Of a stretch of DNA of 29,130 bases, positions 23,493-29,130 are shown piece after piece. The notes under the pieces are model-generated. The model saw only the letters and a list, made by a program, of their open reading frames with translations. It did no database searches and was not told the origin of the DNA. The DNA lies in contig CAJUQT010000050.1 of the NCBI GenBank assembly GCA_910588225.1, positions 1 to 29,130 of the forward strand. The letters run 5' to 3'. The DNA comes from an uncultured Acetatifactor sp. (GTDB taxonomy: Bacteria > Bacillota > Clostridia > Lachnospirales > Lachnospiraceae). Each line of letters opens with the position of its first letter. The stretch's first letter is position 1. A program made the translations under genes and the position numbers.

Positions 23493-24344
23493 TTACTCAT
23501 AACATGCAAACAAATAATAACCCTCCAGCGGCTGTGCTTCCACCCCCAATGCCGCCTCCATGCCTTTTATCATTTCCGGTGTCGCGTCATCCGGAAGCAG
23601 AACACAGTTTACTCCTGCTCCAAGAGCGTAAGCCGCAGCTTCCTCCACAGGGATTGTCTTCTCTCCGGACTCCGTTTCCGCCTTTTCCCCTCCGGCCGCC
23701 TCTGTCTGCGTCATCCACTGATACAAAAGGTCTGCCTTCTCGTCATAGACATCATAAGCATAAGCGTTCAGCGAAGCATCCCACATATTTCTGCCATAAG
23801 GAAGCCTGATCCCCGCGTCCGCCTCCCTGGCATATTCCATAATCTCCCGGGGCGCCCAGAGACAGACCTCGCCTTCCGGTACGGCTGTCAAAAGCAATTT
23901 CAATACATCCTGTGCCTGCTGCCGCTCTGCTTTCGCTGCTCTGCTGTCAGATAACATTCTGCCTGGATTTGCGCACAGCAACATACTCAGCAACAGCAGC
24001 ATAGTCAGCGGTACGCTTTTCCTCCACTCGCCGTTTTTATATTCTCCACAATATTCTGCCCAGAAAACAGCAATTCCATAAGCGATGATTGCTGTCAGCG
24101 GCACCGTACTCCAAATCCATTCATAATCATAAAATTTTGTCTGATACAGCATCAGAAATACAGCCAAAACAGGCAGAATACAGCCAGACACTGCCAAAGA
24201 AGTATAGAGCGTCAAGCCCCCCTGCTTCTTCCACCTCCCAGTCAGCCATAAAAACAACAGAACCGCAAGAAGCAGTGTCGCAAGCTTCCCGTCAGCTGTA
24301 TAATCCCGCCATCCTATCCATGCGTTTCGCAAAAGCTCTGCCAT
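23493..24344 (-). CDS. Membrane protein of unknown function with a large soluble C-terminus
   Basis: 283 residues. Four hydrophobic segments occur in the first ~135: KLATLLLAVLLFLWLTG, LAVSGCILPVLAVFLMLY, WIWSTVPLTAIIAYGIAVFW and VPLTMLLLLSMLLCA. About 145 mostly acidic residues follow, with an Ala/Glu-rich stretch (QTEAAGGEKAETESGEK), and no recognised motif. The ATG is 9 nt after the stop of the next membrane gene. The two may form a complex, or be two halves of what is a single protein elsewhere. Role in the polysaccharide pathway is by context only. Confidence 0.75.
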   Translation of the reverse strand: MAELLRNAWIGWRDYTADGKLATLLLAVLLFLWLTGRWKKQGGLTLYTSLAVSGCILPVLAVFLMLYQTKFYDYEWIWSTVPLTAIIAYGIAVFWAEYCGEYKNGEWRKSVPLTMLLLLSMLLCANPGRMLSDSRAAKAERQQAQDVLKLLLTAVPEGEVCLWAPREIMEYAREADAGIRLPYGRNMWDASLNAYAYDVYDEKADLLYQWMTQTEAAGGEKAETESGEKTIPVEEAAAYALGAGVNCVLLPDDATPEMIKGMEAALGVEAQPLEGYYLFACYE

Positions 24345-24353
24345 ATTCCCAAC

Positions 24354-25259
24354 CTACCTTTCCCGCAGGCTCTTCTCCATACGCTTCCGGCAATACAGTC
24401 CCGCCGCAGCCATTCCCAGCGCCGCGAAAAAGCACCAGCCACAGCCGTACAATGTCCAGACTATACAGGCTTCCGCCAGGATGCACAGCAGTACGGACAT
24501 CCATTTCCCTCGAATGGAGAGAGAGAATAACCATGGAAGCAATACACAATTGCGGATGGTCACACCTCTCCACCCGCAATACAGCAGCTGAAACCCATCC
24601 ATACCGTACCTGTAGGTCCCCACCCACATTATCAGCGCTGCCGCTGTCAGAAAGCAGGCCCGTTTCCTGCCGGATACAGTTTCCTCCGCCGGAAAAAGGC
24701 TGCAGGCCAATGCGCCAAACGCCGTATAGCAGCTCAAGAGAATAATAACAGGAATCAGGATTCTGACAACAAAATCAGGGCTTAATCCTGTTATTCTGCA
24801 AATACAGGCATACAACGTCGGCAGACACAATACCTTCAGTCTCATAGGCATTCCTGCAGTATATGCCGCACCGGTCATAGGATTTATCCGATAAATGCCG
24901 TCAGCGGCAAGAAAGCTTTTTACCGTTTCCAGTGTCATATCTCCTTCACGATAAGCAGGATATCCTGTACATATAAAAATGAGTTGTGATATTACCAATA
25001 TTGCAAATAAAATGAGTAAAATACCATCTATGACATTTCTTTTTTCCTTCTTTTCAGGATTCCATTTGCATTTTTTCCATTCATACAGAAACATACCCGC
25101 CATGATCAAAACTGCAGTGCCTGCCAATCCTCCCCAGAGCACGGCACCCCTGCCGAAGGGCAATCCCAGAAACACTGCCGCCAGATGTACGACTTCAGCC
25201 AGTCCGATGATAATAATGATTCCCATAATCAGATAATCACCGAGATACTTTCCTTTCAT
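24354..25259 (-). CDS. Multi-pass membrane protein, first gene of the polysaccharide operon (DUF6077-like?)
   Basis: 301 residues from the ATG at 25259, with AAGGAG 5 nt upstream. The frame is open to 25355, but that extension begins at the predicted transcription start. About seven helices. A loop after the third helix reads YREGDMTLETVKSFLAADG and then GMPMRLKVLCLPTLYACIC. I recall this pattern from DUF6077-type proteins of Lachnospiraceae polysaccharide loci, but cannot verify it. An acidic pair in the first long loop is also a trait of GT-C glycosyltransferases, so a GT-C-like role is possible. It opens the operon after a clear terminator and promoter. Confidence 0.75.
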   Translation of the reverse strand: MKGKYLGDYLIMGIIIIIGLAEVVHLAAVFLGLPFGRGAVLWGGLAGTAVLIMAGMFLYEWKKCKWNPEKKEKRNVIDGILLILFAILVISQLIFICTGYPAYREGDMTLETVKSFLAADGIYRINPMTGAAYTAGMPMRLKVLCLPTLYACICRITGLSPDFVVRILIPVIILLSCYTAFGALACSLFPAEETVSGRKRACFLTAAALIMWVGTYRYGMDGFQLLYCGWRGVTIRNCVLLPWLFSLSIRGKWMSVLLCILAEACIVWTLYGCGWCFFAALGMAAAGLYCRKRMEKSLRER

Positions 25260-25340
25260 CCTGACTCCTTCTTCATCCGGGGCCTTTTCCCCTATTCTAT
25301 CCTCTTCTCCAATGGCTTTCCCACTATTTCCCTTTTCCAT

Positions 25341-25356
25341 AATGCATACGTGCATT
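25341..25356. promoter_or_regulatory. Dyad overlapping the start of the polysaccharide operon
   Basis: Arms AATGCA and TGCATT with a 4-bp centre form a perfect inverted repeat. It covers the end of the predicted -10 and the transcription start, a position typical of a repressor operator. No regulator can be assigned. Confidence 0.45.
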
Positions 25357-25382
25357 GTAACACAATTATTTCATTAAGTCTA
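25354..25382 (-). promoter_or_regulatory. Promoter of the main polysaccharide operon (TAGACT-17-TACAAT)
   Basis: The -10 TACAAT is at 25354-25359 and a four-of-six -35 TAGACT at 25377-25382, spaced by 17 bp. The predicted start is near 25347, leaving a leader of about 88 nt to the ATG at 25259. It lies directly after the terminator of the Spo0A-like gene. Its -35 differs from the TTGCG promoters elsewhere in the window. Confidence 0.55.
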
Positions 25383-25384
25383 CA

Positions 25385-25414
25385 AAAGCAGCCGGATTTT
25401 AACCCGGCTGCTTT
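25385..25414 (-). terminator. Intrinsic terminator after the Spo0A-like gene
   Basis: A perfect 11-bp GC-rich stem (AAAGCAGCCGG / CCGGCTGCTTT) with an 8-nt loop lies about 50 nt past the stop codon. On the minus strand the stem's TTT runs into one more T and then G. The T tract is short, but the stem is strong and it separates two transcription units. Confidence 0.75.
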
Positions 25415-25464
25415 ATTCTCGCAGTAAGAAGCACATTTGTCTCCTATTTCATCTTTTGTATATC

Positions 25465-25842
25465 TTACATGGCCTTAAAATCAAGCCGCACCTTATCAGC
25501 AATACGGGCTATGTATTCGCTGTTAGTAGGTCTGGGTCTTCCTGATAATGCGGAATATCCAAATACTTTCTCGAACGTTTCCGCATTTCCTCTGCTCCAT
25601 GACACCTCTATTGCATTACGAATGGCTCGCTCTACTTTCTGATCAGTAGTCTTGAATCTTCTGGCAATCGTCGGATACAGGAGCTTTGTCACACTGGATA
25701 CCACTTCCATATTCCTTCCAGTCAGTAGAATGGCGTCCCGGAGATAGTGATACCCTTTTAGATGTGCAGGTACTCCTATATCCAACATAATATCTGTAAT
25801 ATACCTTTCCAATTCACAATCCTTTATAGCAGTAATCTCCAT
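25465..25842 (-). CDS. Free-standing Spo0A C-terminal DNA-binding domain protein
   Basis: 125 residues, nearly all of which match the Spo0A effector domain: DIMLDIGVPAHLKGYHYLRD, then SVTKLLYPTIARRFKTTDQK, VERAIRNAIEVSWSRG and RPTNSEYIARIADKVRL. Full-length Spo0A is about 260-270 residues with an N-terminal receiver domain; here only about 8 residues precede the effector domain, so there is no phosphorylation site. It could bind Spo0A boxes without phospho-control, or mimic or compete with true Spo0A. AGGAAGGGG precedes the ATG. It has its own promoter and terminator, and sits directly upstream of the polysaccharide operon. Confidence 0.92.
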   Translation of the reverse strand: MEITAIKDCELERYITDIMLDIGVPAHLKGYHYLRDAILLTGRNMEVVSSVTKLLYPTIARRFKTTDQKVERAIRNAIEVSWSRGNAETFEKVFGYSALSGRPRPTNSEYIARIADKVRLDFKAM

Positions 25843-25889
25843 ATGAATTCCCCTTCCTTATGTTGATTGCTGCTTCTTCGCTGCGAGAA

Positions 25890-25917
25890 CATATATAGAA
25901 ATATCCATATATGTCAA
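25890..25917 (-). promoter_or_regulatory. Promoter of the Spo0A-like gene (TTGACA-16-TATATG)
   Basis: A consensus -35 TTGACA (25912-25917) overlaps the stop codon of the upstream glycosyltransferase gene, and a -10 TATATG is at 25890-25895. An alternative -10 TATGTT gives an 18-bp spacer. The region is symmetrical and AT-rich. Confidence 0.6.
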
Positions 25918-26843
25918 AATTTTTCACGCACCAGATAAATAGGTCGCTTTTTCACCTCCATATACGTTTTTGCCAGGTACTGCCCCAAAATTCCTGTACA
26001 GAAGAATTGTACTCCGCTGGTCATCAGAATAATACACACAAGAGAGGGCCAACCCGATACAGGATCCCCGAAGATTAACTTACGGACAATGATAAAAATA
26101 ATCATTAGAAACGCCACCACACAAAAAAACACACCCATTACCGATGCAAGCATCAGCGGAACTGTGGAAAAAGCAGCAATTCCATCCAGCGAATACAGAA
26201 ACAGTTTCCAGAAATTCCACTTGGTCTCTCCCTTTGCACGTTCCACATTCTCGTATTCCAGCCATTTAGTCTGAAAGCCTACCCATCCGAATATCCCTTT
26301 GGTAAACCGATTGTATTCCTGCATGGAGAGAATAGCATCTGCCATCTGCCTGGTCATCAGACGATAGTCCCTTGCTCCATCCATAATCTCCGTCCGCGAG
26401 ATCTTCTTCATCAGACGGTAGAACGCCCTGGCAAAAAAGCTTCTCACAGGAGGTTCGCCTTTTCTGGATACCCTTCTGGTAGCCACAGAATCATAGCCTT
26501 CCCGCATATAGGAAAACATTTCCGGCAATAATGAAGGAGGGTCCTGCAGGTCCACATCCATCATCACCACATAATCACCCTTCGAGTTCTCCAGGCCTGC
26601 ATACATAGCTGCCTCTTTACCAAAATTCCTGGAAAAGGAAATCAGGTGAACTCTCTCGTCTTCTTCCCGAAGCTTCTTAACCTCTGATGCTGTCTTGTCT
26701 CTGGAACCATCATCAATATACAACAGCTCCAGTTTTATATCATTTTCAGAAAAAAAGGGCTGTACCTTCAAAATTTCCCTATAGAAAAGATCTACATTAT
26801 CCTCCTCGTTATAACAAGGCACAATTACACTTAAAAGAGCCAT
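25914..26843 (-). CDS. GtrB/DPM1-like polyprenyl-phosphate glycosyltransferase (GT2, membrane)
   Basis: 309 residues from the ATG at 26843, preceded by AAAGGG; a TTG at 26882 extends the frame but lies only about 8 nt past the predicted transcription start. GT-A motifs: LLSVIVPCYNEEDNVDLFY, YIDDGSRDKTA, SFSRNFGKEAAMYAGL and VVMMDVDLQDPP, with YRLMTRQMADAI further on. Two C-terminal helices (LMLASVMGVFFCVVAFLMII and the GVQFFCTGILGQYLA region) anchor it. This family loads a sugar onto undecaprenyl phosphate for later transfer outside the membrane. It is a separate unit from the polysaccharide operon, and its promoter shares the TTGCG box. Confidence 0.92.
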   Translation of the reverse strand: MALLSVIVPCYNEEDNVDLFYREILKVQPFFSENDIKLELLYIDDGSRDKTASEVKKLREEDERVHLISFSRNFGKEAAMYAGLENSKGDYVVMMDVDLQDPPSLLPEMFSYMREGYDSVATRRVSRKGEPPVRSFFARAFYRLMKKISRTEIMDGARDYRLMTRQMADAILSMQEYNRFTKGIFGWVGFQTKWLEYENVERAKGETKWNFWKLFLYSLDGIAAFSTVPLMLASVMGVFFCVVAFLMIIFIIVRKLIFGDPVSGWPSLVCIILMTSGVQFFCTGILGQYLAKTYMEVKKRPIYLVREKF

Positions 26844-26896
26844 GAAATTCCCTTTCTTCTTATTTGTAATACAATCAGACAAATATCTTGTTTAAC

Positions 26897-26925
26897 AGTA
26901 TACAATTTTATTCCGCAATTCGCAA
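26897..26925 (-). promoter_or_regulatory. Promoter of the GtrB-like gene (TTGCGA-17-TATACT)
   Basis: The -35 TTGCGA is at 26920-26925 and the -10 TATACT at 26897-26902, with a 17-bp spacer that contains GCGGAA. The predicted start is near 26890. It is the third promoter of the same TTGCG type in the window. Confidence 0.68.
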
Positions 26926-27043
26926 GCCTTGATGTAAATTTTTTCCAATTATTTGCATAGTTTCGTATTTTTCTGTCAATATTGTTTTCAATTTCACTGT
27001 GCCCAGATTCATCGCCATCTGTTCCGCTTTTTGTGCAAAAGTG

Positions 27044-27086
27044 AAATGGGGTTACCGCATAATTTCTTTCTGCGACAGCCCCATTT
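27044..27086 (-). terminator. Long hairpin after dnaJ, probable terminator or dispersed repeat
   Basis: AAATGGGG and CCCCATTT form the outer stem. The inner part (TCGCA / TGCGG region) continues the pairing after one mismatch and two wobbles. It lies about 33 nt past the dnaJ stop. Only a weak T-rich stretch follows. Hairpins built on GGGGCTGTCGCA occur as dispersed elements in related bacteria, to my recollection. Confidence 0.55.
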
Positions 27087-27118
27087 GTTTAAACTTTCGC
27101 TTCCATAAAAGCCTTGCA

Positions 27119-28297
27119 TTATTTCCAGAATTTTTTCTTCTTTCCTTCTTTGACATTTTCTTTCGTCTCACCGGAATGATCCTGTTCGGACGCGGTCTTA
27201 GCCGCATTCAGTGAATTTCCTGTCAATTCATCAAATTGGCGAAGCAATTCCTTCGCCTCCGGCTTTAATCTGTCAGGTACCTGCACTACCAAAGTGACAT
27301 AATGGTCACCGCGGACATCCTTATTTCTCCAGGAAGGCACGCCTTTGCCACGCAGGCGAATTCTGGTATCCGTCTGTGTTCCCGCCTTCACATCGTAGAT
27401 AACTTTGCCATCCACCGTATCAATCAGAATTTCTCCGCCCAGCGCCGCTACTGCAAAAGAAACCGGAACTGTAGAATATATGTCAAAATCCTGACGCTGG
27501 AAAATCGGATGACGTCCCACAATTACTTCAATCAGCACATCCCCTCTGGGGCCGCCGTTGATTCCGGGCTCTCCCAAACCAGGCATCCTTGTAGACTGGC
27601 CATTATCAATACCTGCCGGGATATCCACGGAATAACGTTTTTTCATGGGTATATATCCTGTTCCCCGGCAATCCGCACACTTATCCCGAATTATCTTGCC
27701 GCTGCCCTGACAATCCGGACAGGTCTGTACATTCCGAACCGTTCCGAAGAGCGATTGCTGTGTAAATACCACCTGACCCTTACCGCCGCATTTGGTACAG
27801 GTCTCAGGACTGCTTCCCGGCTTCGCTCCAGATCCACTACAGGTCTTACAGGTCTCCTTCACGTTCAGTTCTATTTCTTTCTTGCAGCCGAATACCGCTT
27901 CCTCAAAAGTAATCCTGACGCTGGTTCGAAGATTTGCGCCTTTCATAGGACCATTGCTGCGGGATCTGCTTCTCCCGCCGCCGAAGAGATCACCGAAAAT
28001 GTCACCAAATATATCACCGAAATCGGTTCCGCTGAAGTCAAAACCGCCTCCGCCGCCCATGCCGCCTTCAAAGGCAGCATGACCAAACTGATCATACTGG
28101 CGTCGCTTATCCGGATCACTTAACACGGCATACGCTTCCGAAGCCTCTTTAAACTTCTTCTCCGCTTCCGCATCACCGGGATTCATGTCCGGATGATATT
28201 TTTTCGCCAGAACACGATATGCTTTTTTAATTGCTGCGTCATCTGCGCCTTTATCCACTCCAAGGACTTCATAATAGTCCCGCTTCTGCTCTGCCAT
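27119..28297 (-). CDS. dnaJ: Chaperone DnaJ (Hsp40)
   Basis: 392 residues, full length. The J domain spans 1-~70 with the HPD motif at 35-37, which triggers DnaK ATPase activity. A Gly/Phe-rich linker follows (~76-110: GGMGGGGGFDFSGTDFGDIF). Then four zinc-binding CxxCxGxG repeats (CKTCSGSG, CTKCGGKG, CPDCQGSG, CADCRGTG), and the substrate-binding C-terminal domains. The end has an extra charged tail finishing KEGKKKKFWK. GAGGTG lies 5-6 nt before the ATG. It is separated from dnaK by about 150 nt with a hairpin, the usual gene order in Clostridia. Confidence 0.98.
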   Translation of the reverse strand: MAEQKRDYYEVLGVDKGADDAAIKKAYRVLAKKYHPDMNPGDAEAEKKFKEASEAYAVLSDPDKRRQYDQFGHAAFEGGMGGGGGFDFSGTDFGDIFGDIFGDLFGGGRSRSRSNGPMKGANLRTSVRITFEEAVFGCKKEIELNVKETCKTCSGSGAKPGSSPETCTKCGGKGQVVFTQQSLFGTVRNVQTCPDCQGSGKIIRDKCADCRGTGYIPMKKRYSVDIPAGIDNGQSTRMPGLGEPGINGGPRGDVLIEVIVGRHPIFQRQDFDIYSTVPVSFAVAALGGEILIDTVDGKVIYDVKAGTQTDTRIRLRGKGVPSWRNKDVRGDHYVTLVVQVPDRLKPEAKELLRQFDELTGNSLNAAKTASEQDHSGETKENVKEGKKKKFWK

Positions 28298-28419
28298 ATT
28301 AACACCTCATGCCTTGTGCTTTATTTCTTCTTTACAGATTCAAGGGAAATCATTCTCATACTATACTAAATTATCATATTTTTCGCCGCTTTTCAATCTT
28401 TTATTACAAAACCGGCGAA
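28298..28419 (-). promoter_or_regulatory. dnaK-dnaJ spacer with weak promoter-like sequence
   Basis: Downstream of the dnaK hairpin the minus strand holds TTGAAA followed by an AT-rich block with GATAAT and TATAGT, but no pair has ideal spacing (15 or 24 bp). dnaJ may have a weak promoter of its own or depend on read-through from dnaK. No CIRCE-type inverted repeat was seen. Confidence 0.3.
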
Positions 28420-28441
28420 ACGGTGCCGCAAGCGGCACCGT
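28420..28441 (-). terminator. Hairpin after dnaK
   Basis: A perfect 10-bp GC-rich stem (ACGGTGCCGC / GCGGCACCGT) with a very tight loop lies just past the dnaK stop. Only TTT then CG follows on the minus strand, so it may attenuate rather than stop transcription into dnaJ. Confidence 0.5.
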
Positions 28442-28448
28442 CCAAACC

Positions 28449-29130
28449 TTATACCTCGCGGAAATCTCCGTCAATTACATCATCATCAGGAGCAGAACTG
28501 CTTCCTGCACCCATATCGCCGCCCATATCCGGACCTGCGGCGCCACCCTGAGCCTGCTGCATGTTCTCGTACATCTTGGTAAACAGGCTCTGTGCACTGT
28601 TCATCAATTTCTCCTTGGCCGCTTTCAGCTCATCTACGTCGCTGTCGGTCATTTCCTGGTCTTTCGTCCTCTCCAGAATGGCTTTCACCGCATCCAGTTC
28701 TGCCTGAACCGCAGATTTTTCGCTGTCGCTGATCTTATCGCCAACTTCGCCCAGAGCCTTTTCTGTCTGGAAGACGAAGGAATCGGCCTCATTTCTGGCC
28801 TCTATGGCTTCCTTCCGCTTCTTGTCCTGCGCTTCGAACTCCGCTGCTTCCTTTACTGCTCTCTCGATTTCATCATCGGACATATTGGAGCCTGCCGTAA
28901 TGGTAATATGCTGTTCCTTGCCTGTTCCCAGATCTTTTGCAGATACATTTACAATACCGTTTGCGTCGATATCGAAAGTAACTTCAATCTGAGGAACGCC
29001 TCTTCTTGCAGGAGGAATTCCATCCAGACGGAACTGCCCAAGGGATTTGTTGTCTCTTGCAAACTGTCTCTCACCCTGTACCACATTGATGTCCACTGCT
29101 GTCTGATTATCTGCAGCTGTAGAGAATATC
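28449..29130 (-). CDS. dnaK: Chaperone DnaK (Hsp70), C-terminal part
   Basis: The frame is open at the right window edge and encodes the last ~226 residues. It shows the substrate-binding domain (FSTAADNQTAVDINVVQGER, then FRLDGIPPARRGVPQIEVTF, DIDANGIVNVSAKDLGTGKE), the helical lid (MSDDEIERAVKEAAEFEAQD) and a Gly/Met-rich tail ending DDDVIDGDFREV, the conserved DnaK end. The ATPase domain lies outside the window. The GTG at 29096 is an internal valine, not a start. Confidence 0.98.
   Translation of the reverse strand, partial: IFSTAADNQTAVDINVVQGERQFARDNKSLGQFRLDGIPPARRGVPQIEVTFDIDANGIVNVSAKDLGTGKEQHITITAGSNMSDDEIERAVKEAAEFEAQDKKRKEAIEARNEADSFVFQTEKALGEVGDKISDSEKSAVQAELDAVKAILERTKDQEMTDSDVDELKAAKEKLMNSAQSLFTKMYENMQQAQGGAAGPDMGGDMGAGSSSAPDDDVIDGDFREV

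Noticed and set aside
22956..23954. Plus-strand open frame of 332 codons
   Set aside because: It crosses two minus-strand genes and their spacer and shows no domain or start signal.
1..29130. CRISPR arrays, tRNA/rRNA genes, insertion sequences, phage genes
   Set aside because: No regularly spaced repeats, no cloverleaf or rRNA-like stretch, no transposase or integrase motifs were seen in either strand.

Overview
The window reads as a chromosomal segment from an anaerobic Firmicute, most likely a Lachnospiraceae/Clostridia species. The support is a dnaK-dnaJ pair, a LoaP-type NusG paralogue, an EpsG-family polymerase, a Spo0A-type DNA-binding protein and strong AGGAGG-like ribosome binding sites. 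Nearly everything is on the minus strand, so transcription runs from high to low coordinates. The only convincing plus-strand gene is a small XRE regulator at 9790-10197.

Right end (25.4-29.1 kb): the 3' part of dnaK, then dnaJ, a long hairpin, a GtrB-like membrane glycosyltransferase with its own promoter, and a free-standing Spo0A C-terminal domain gene that ends in a strong hairpin. Middle (10.2-25.3 kb): a surface-polysaccharide operon starting at a promoter near 25.35 kb. In order it holds two membrane proteins of unknown role, a GT2, a full-length polyprenyl-phosphate glycosylphosphotransferase, a Wzz/YveK-like chain-length protein with a degenerate kinase-like tail, another GT2, an EpsG-type polymerase, a possible 34-residue ORF, two GT4 enzymes and a GT2. 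An SH3/glucosaminidase wall hydrolase and a proline-tailed lipoprotein follow.

Regulatory and accessory zone (5.0-9.8 kb): the XRE gene diverges from a membrane CapD/WbpM-like UDP-GlcNAc 4,6-dehydratase. After it comes a three-gene cassette of unknown function with its own promoter and a ~195-nt leader, then a promoter, a possible small gene and loaP.

Left end (1-4.9 kb): an AT-richer operon directly downstream of loaP. It encodes a short PglD/NeuD-like acetyltransferase, a short phosphoglycosyltransferase, a WbpV/WbjF-like SDR, a WbuB-like GT4, a WbpG-like sugar amidotransferase and the start of a further glycosyltransferase cut by the window edge. The working model is one polysaccharide locus with two parts. 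A host-like GC-richer part makes and polymerises a repeat unit. A LoaP-controlled AT-rich part adds a rare N-acetylated, possibly amidinated, deoxysugar built from the dehydratase product. Three genes for this material (the gtrB-like gene, the dehydratase and the loaP unit) share an unusual promoter type, a TTGCG -35 with 17 bp to TATACT, which suggests common control. No tRNA, rRNA, CRISPR array or insertion sequence was seen.
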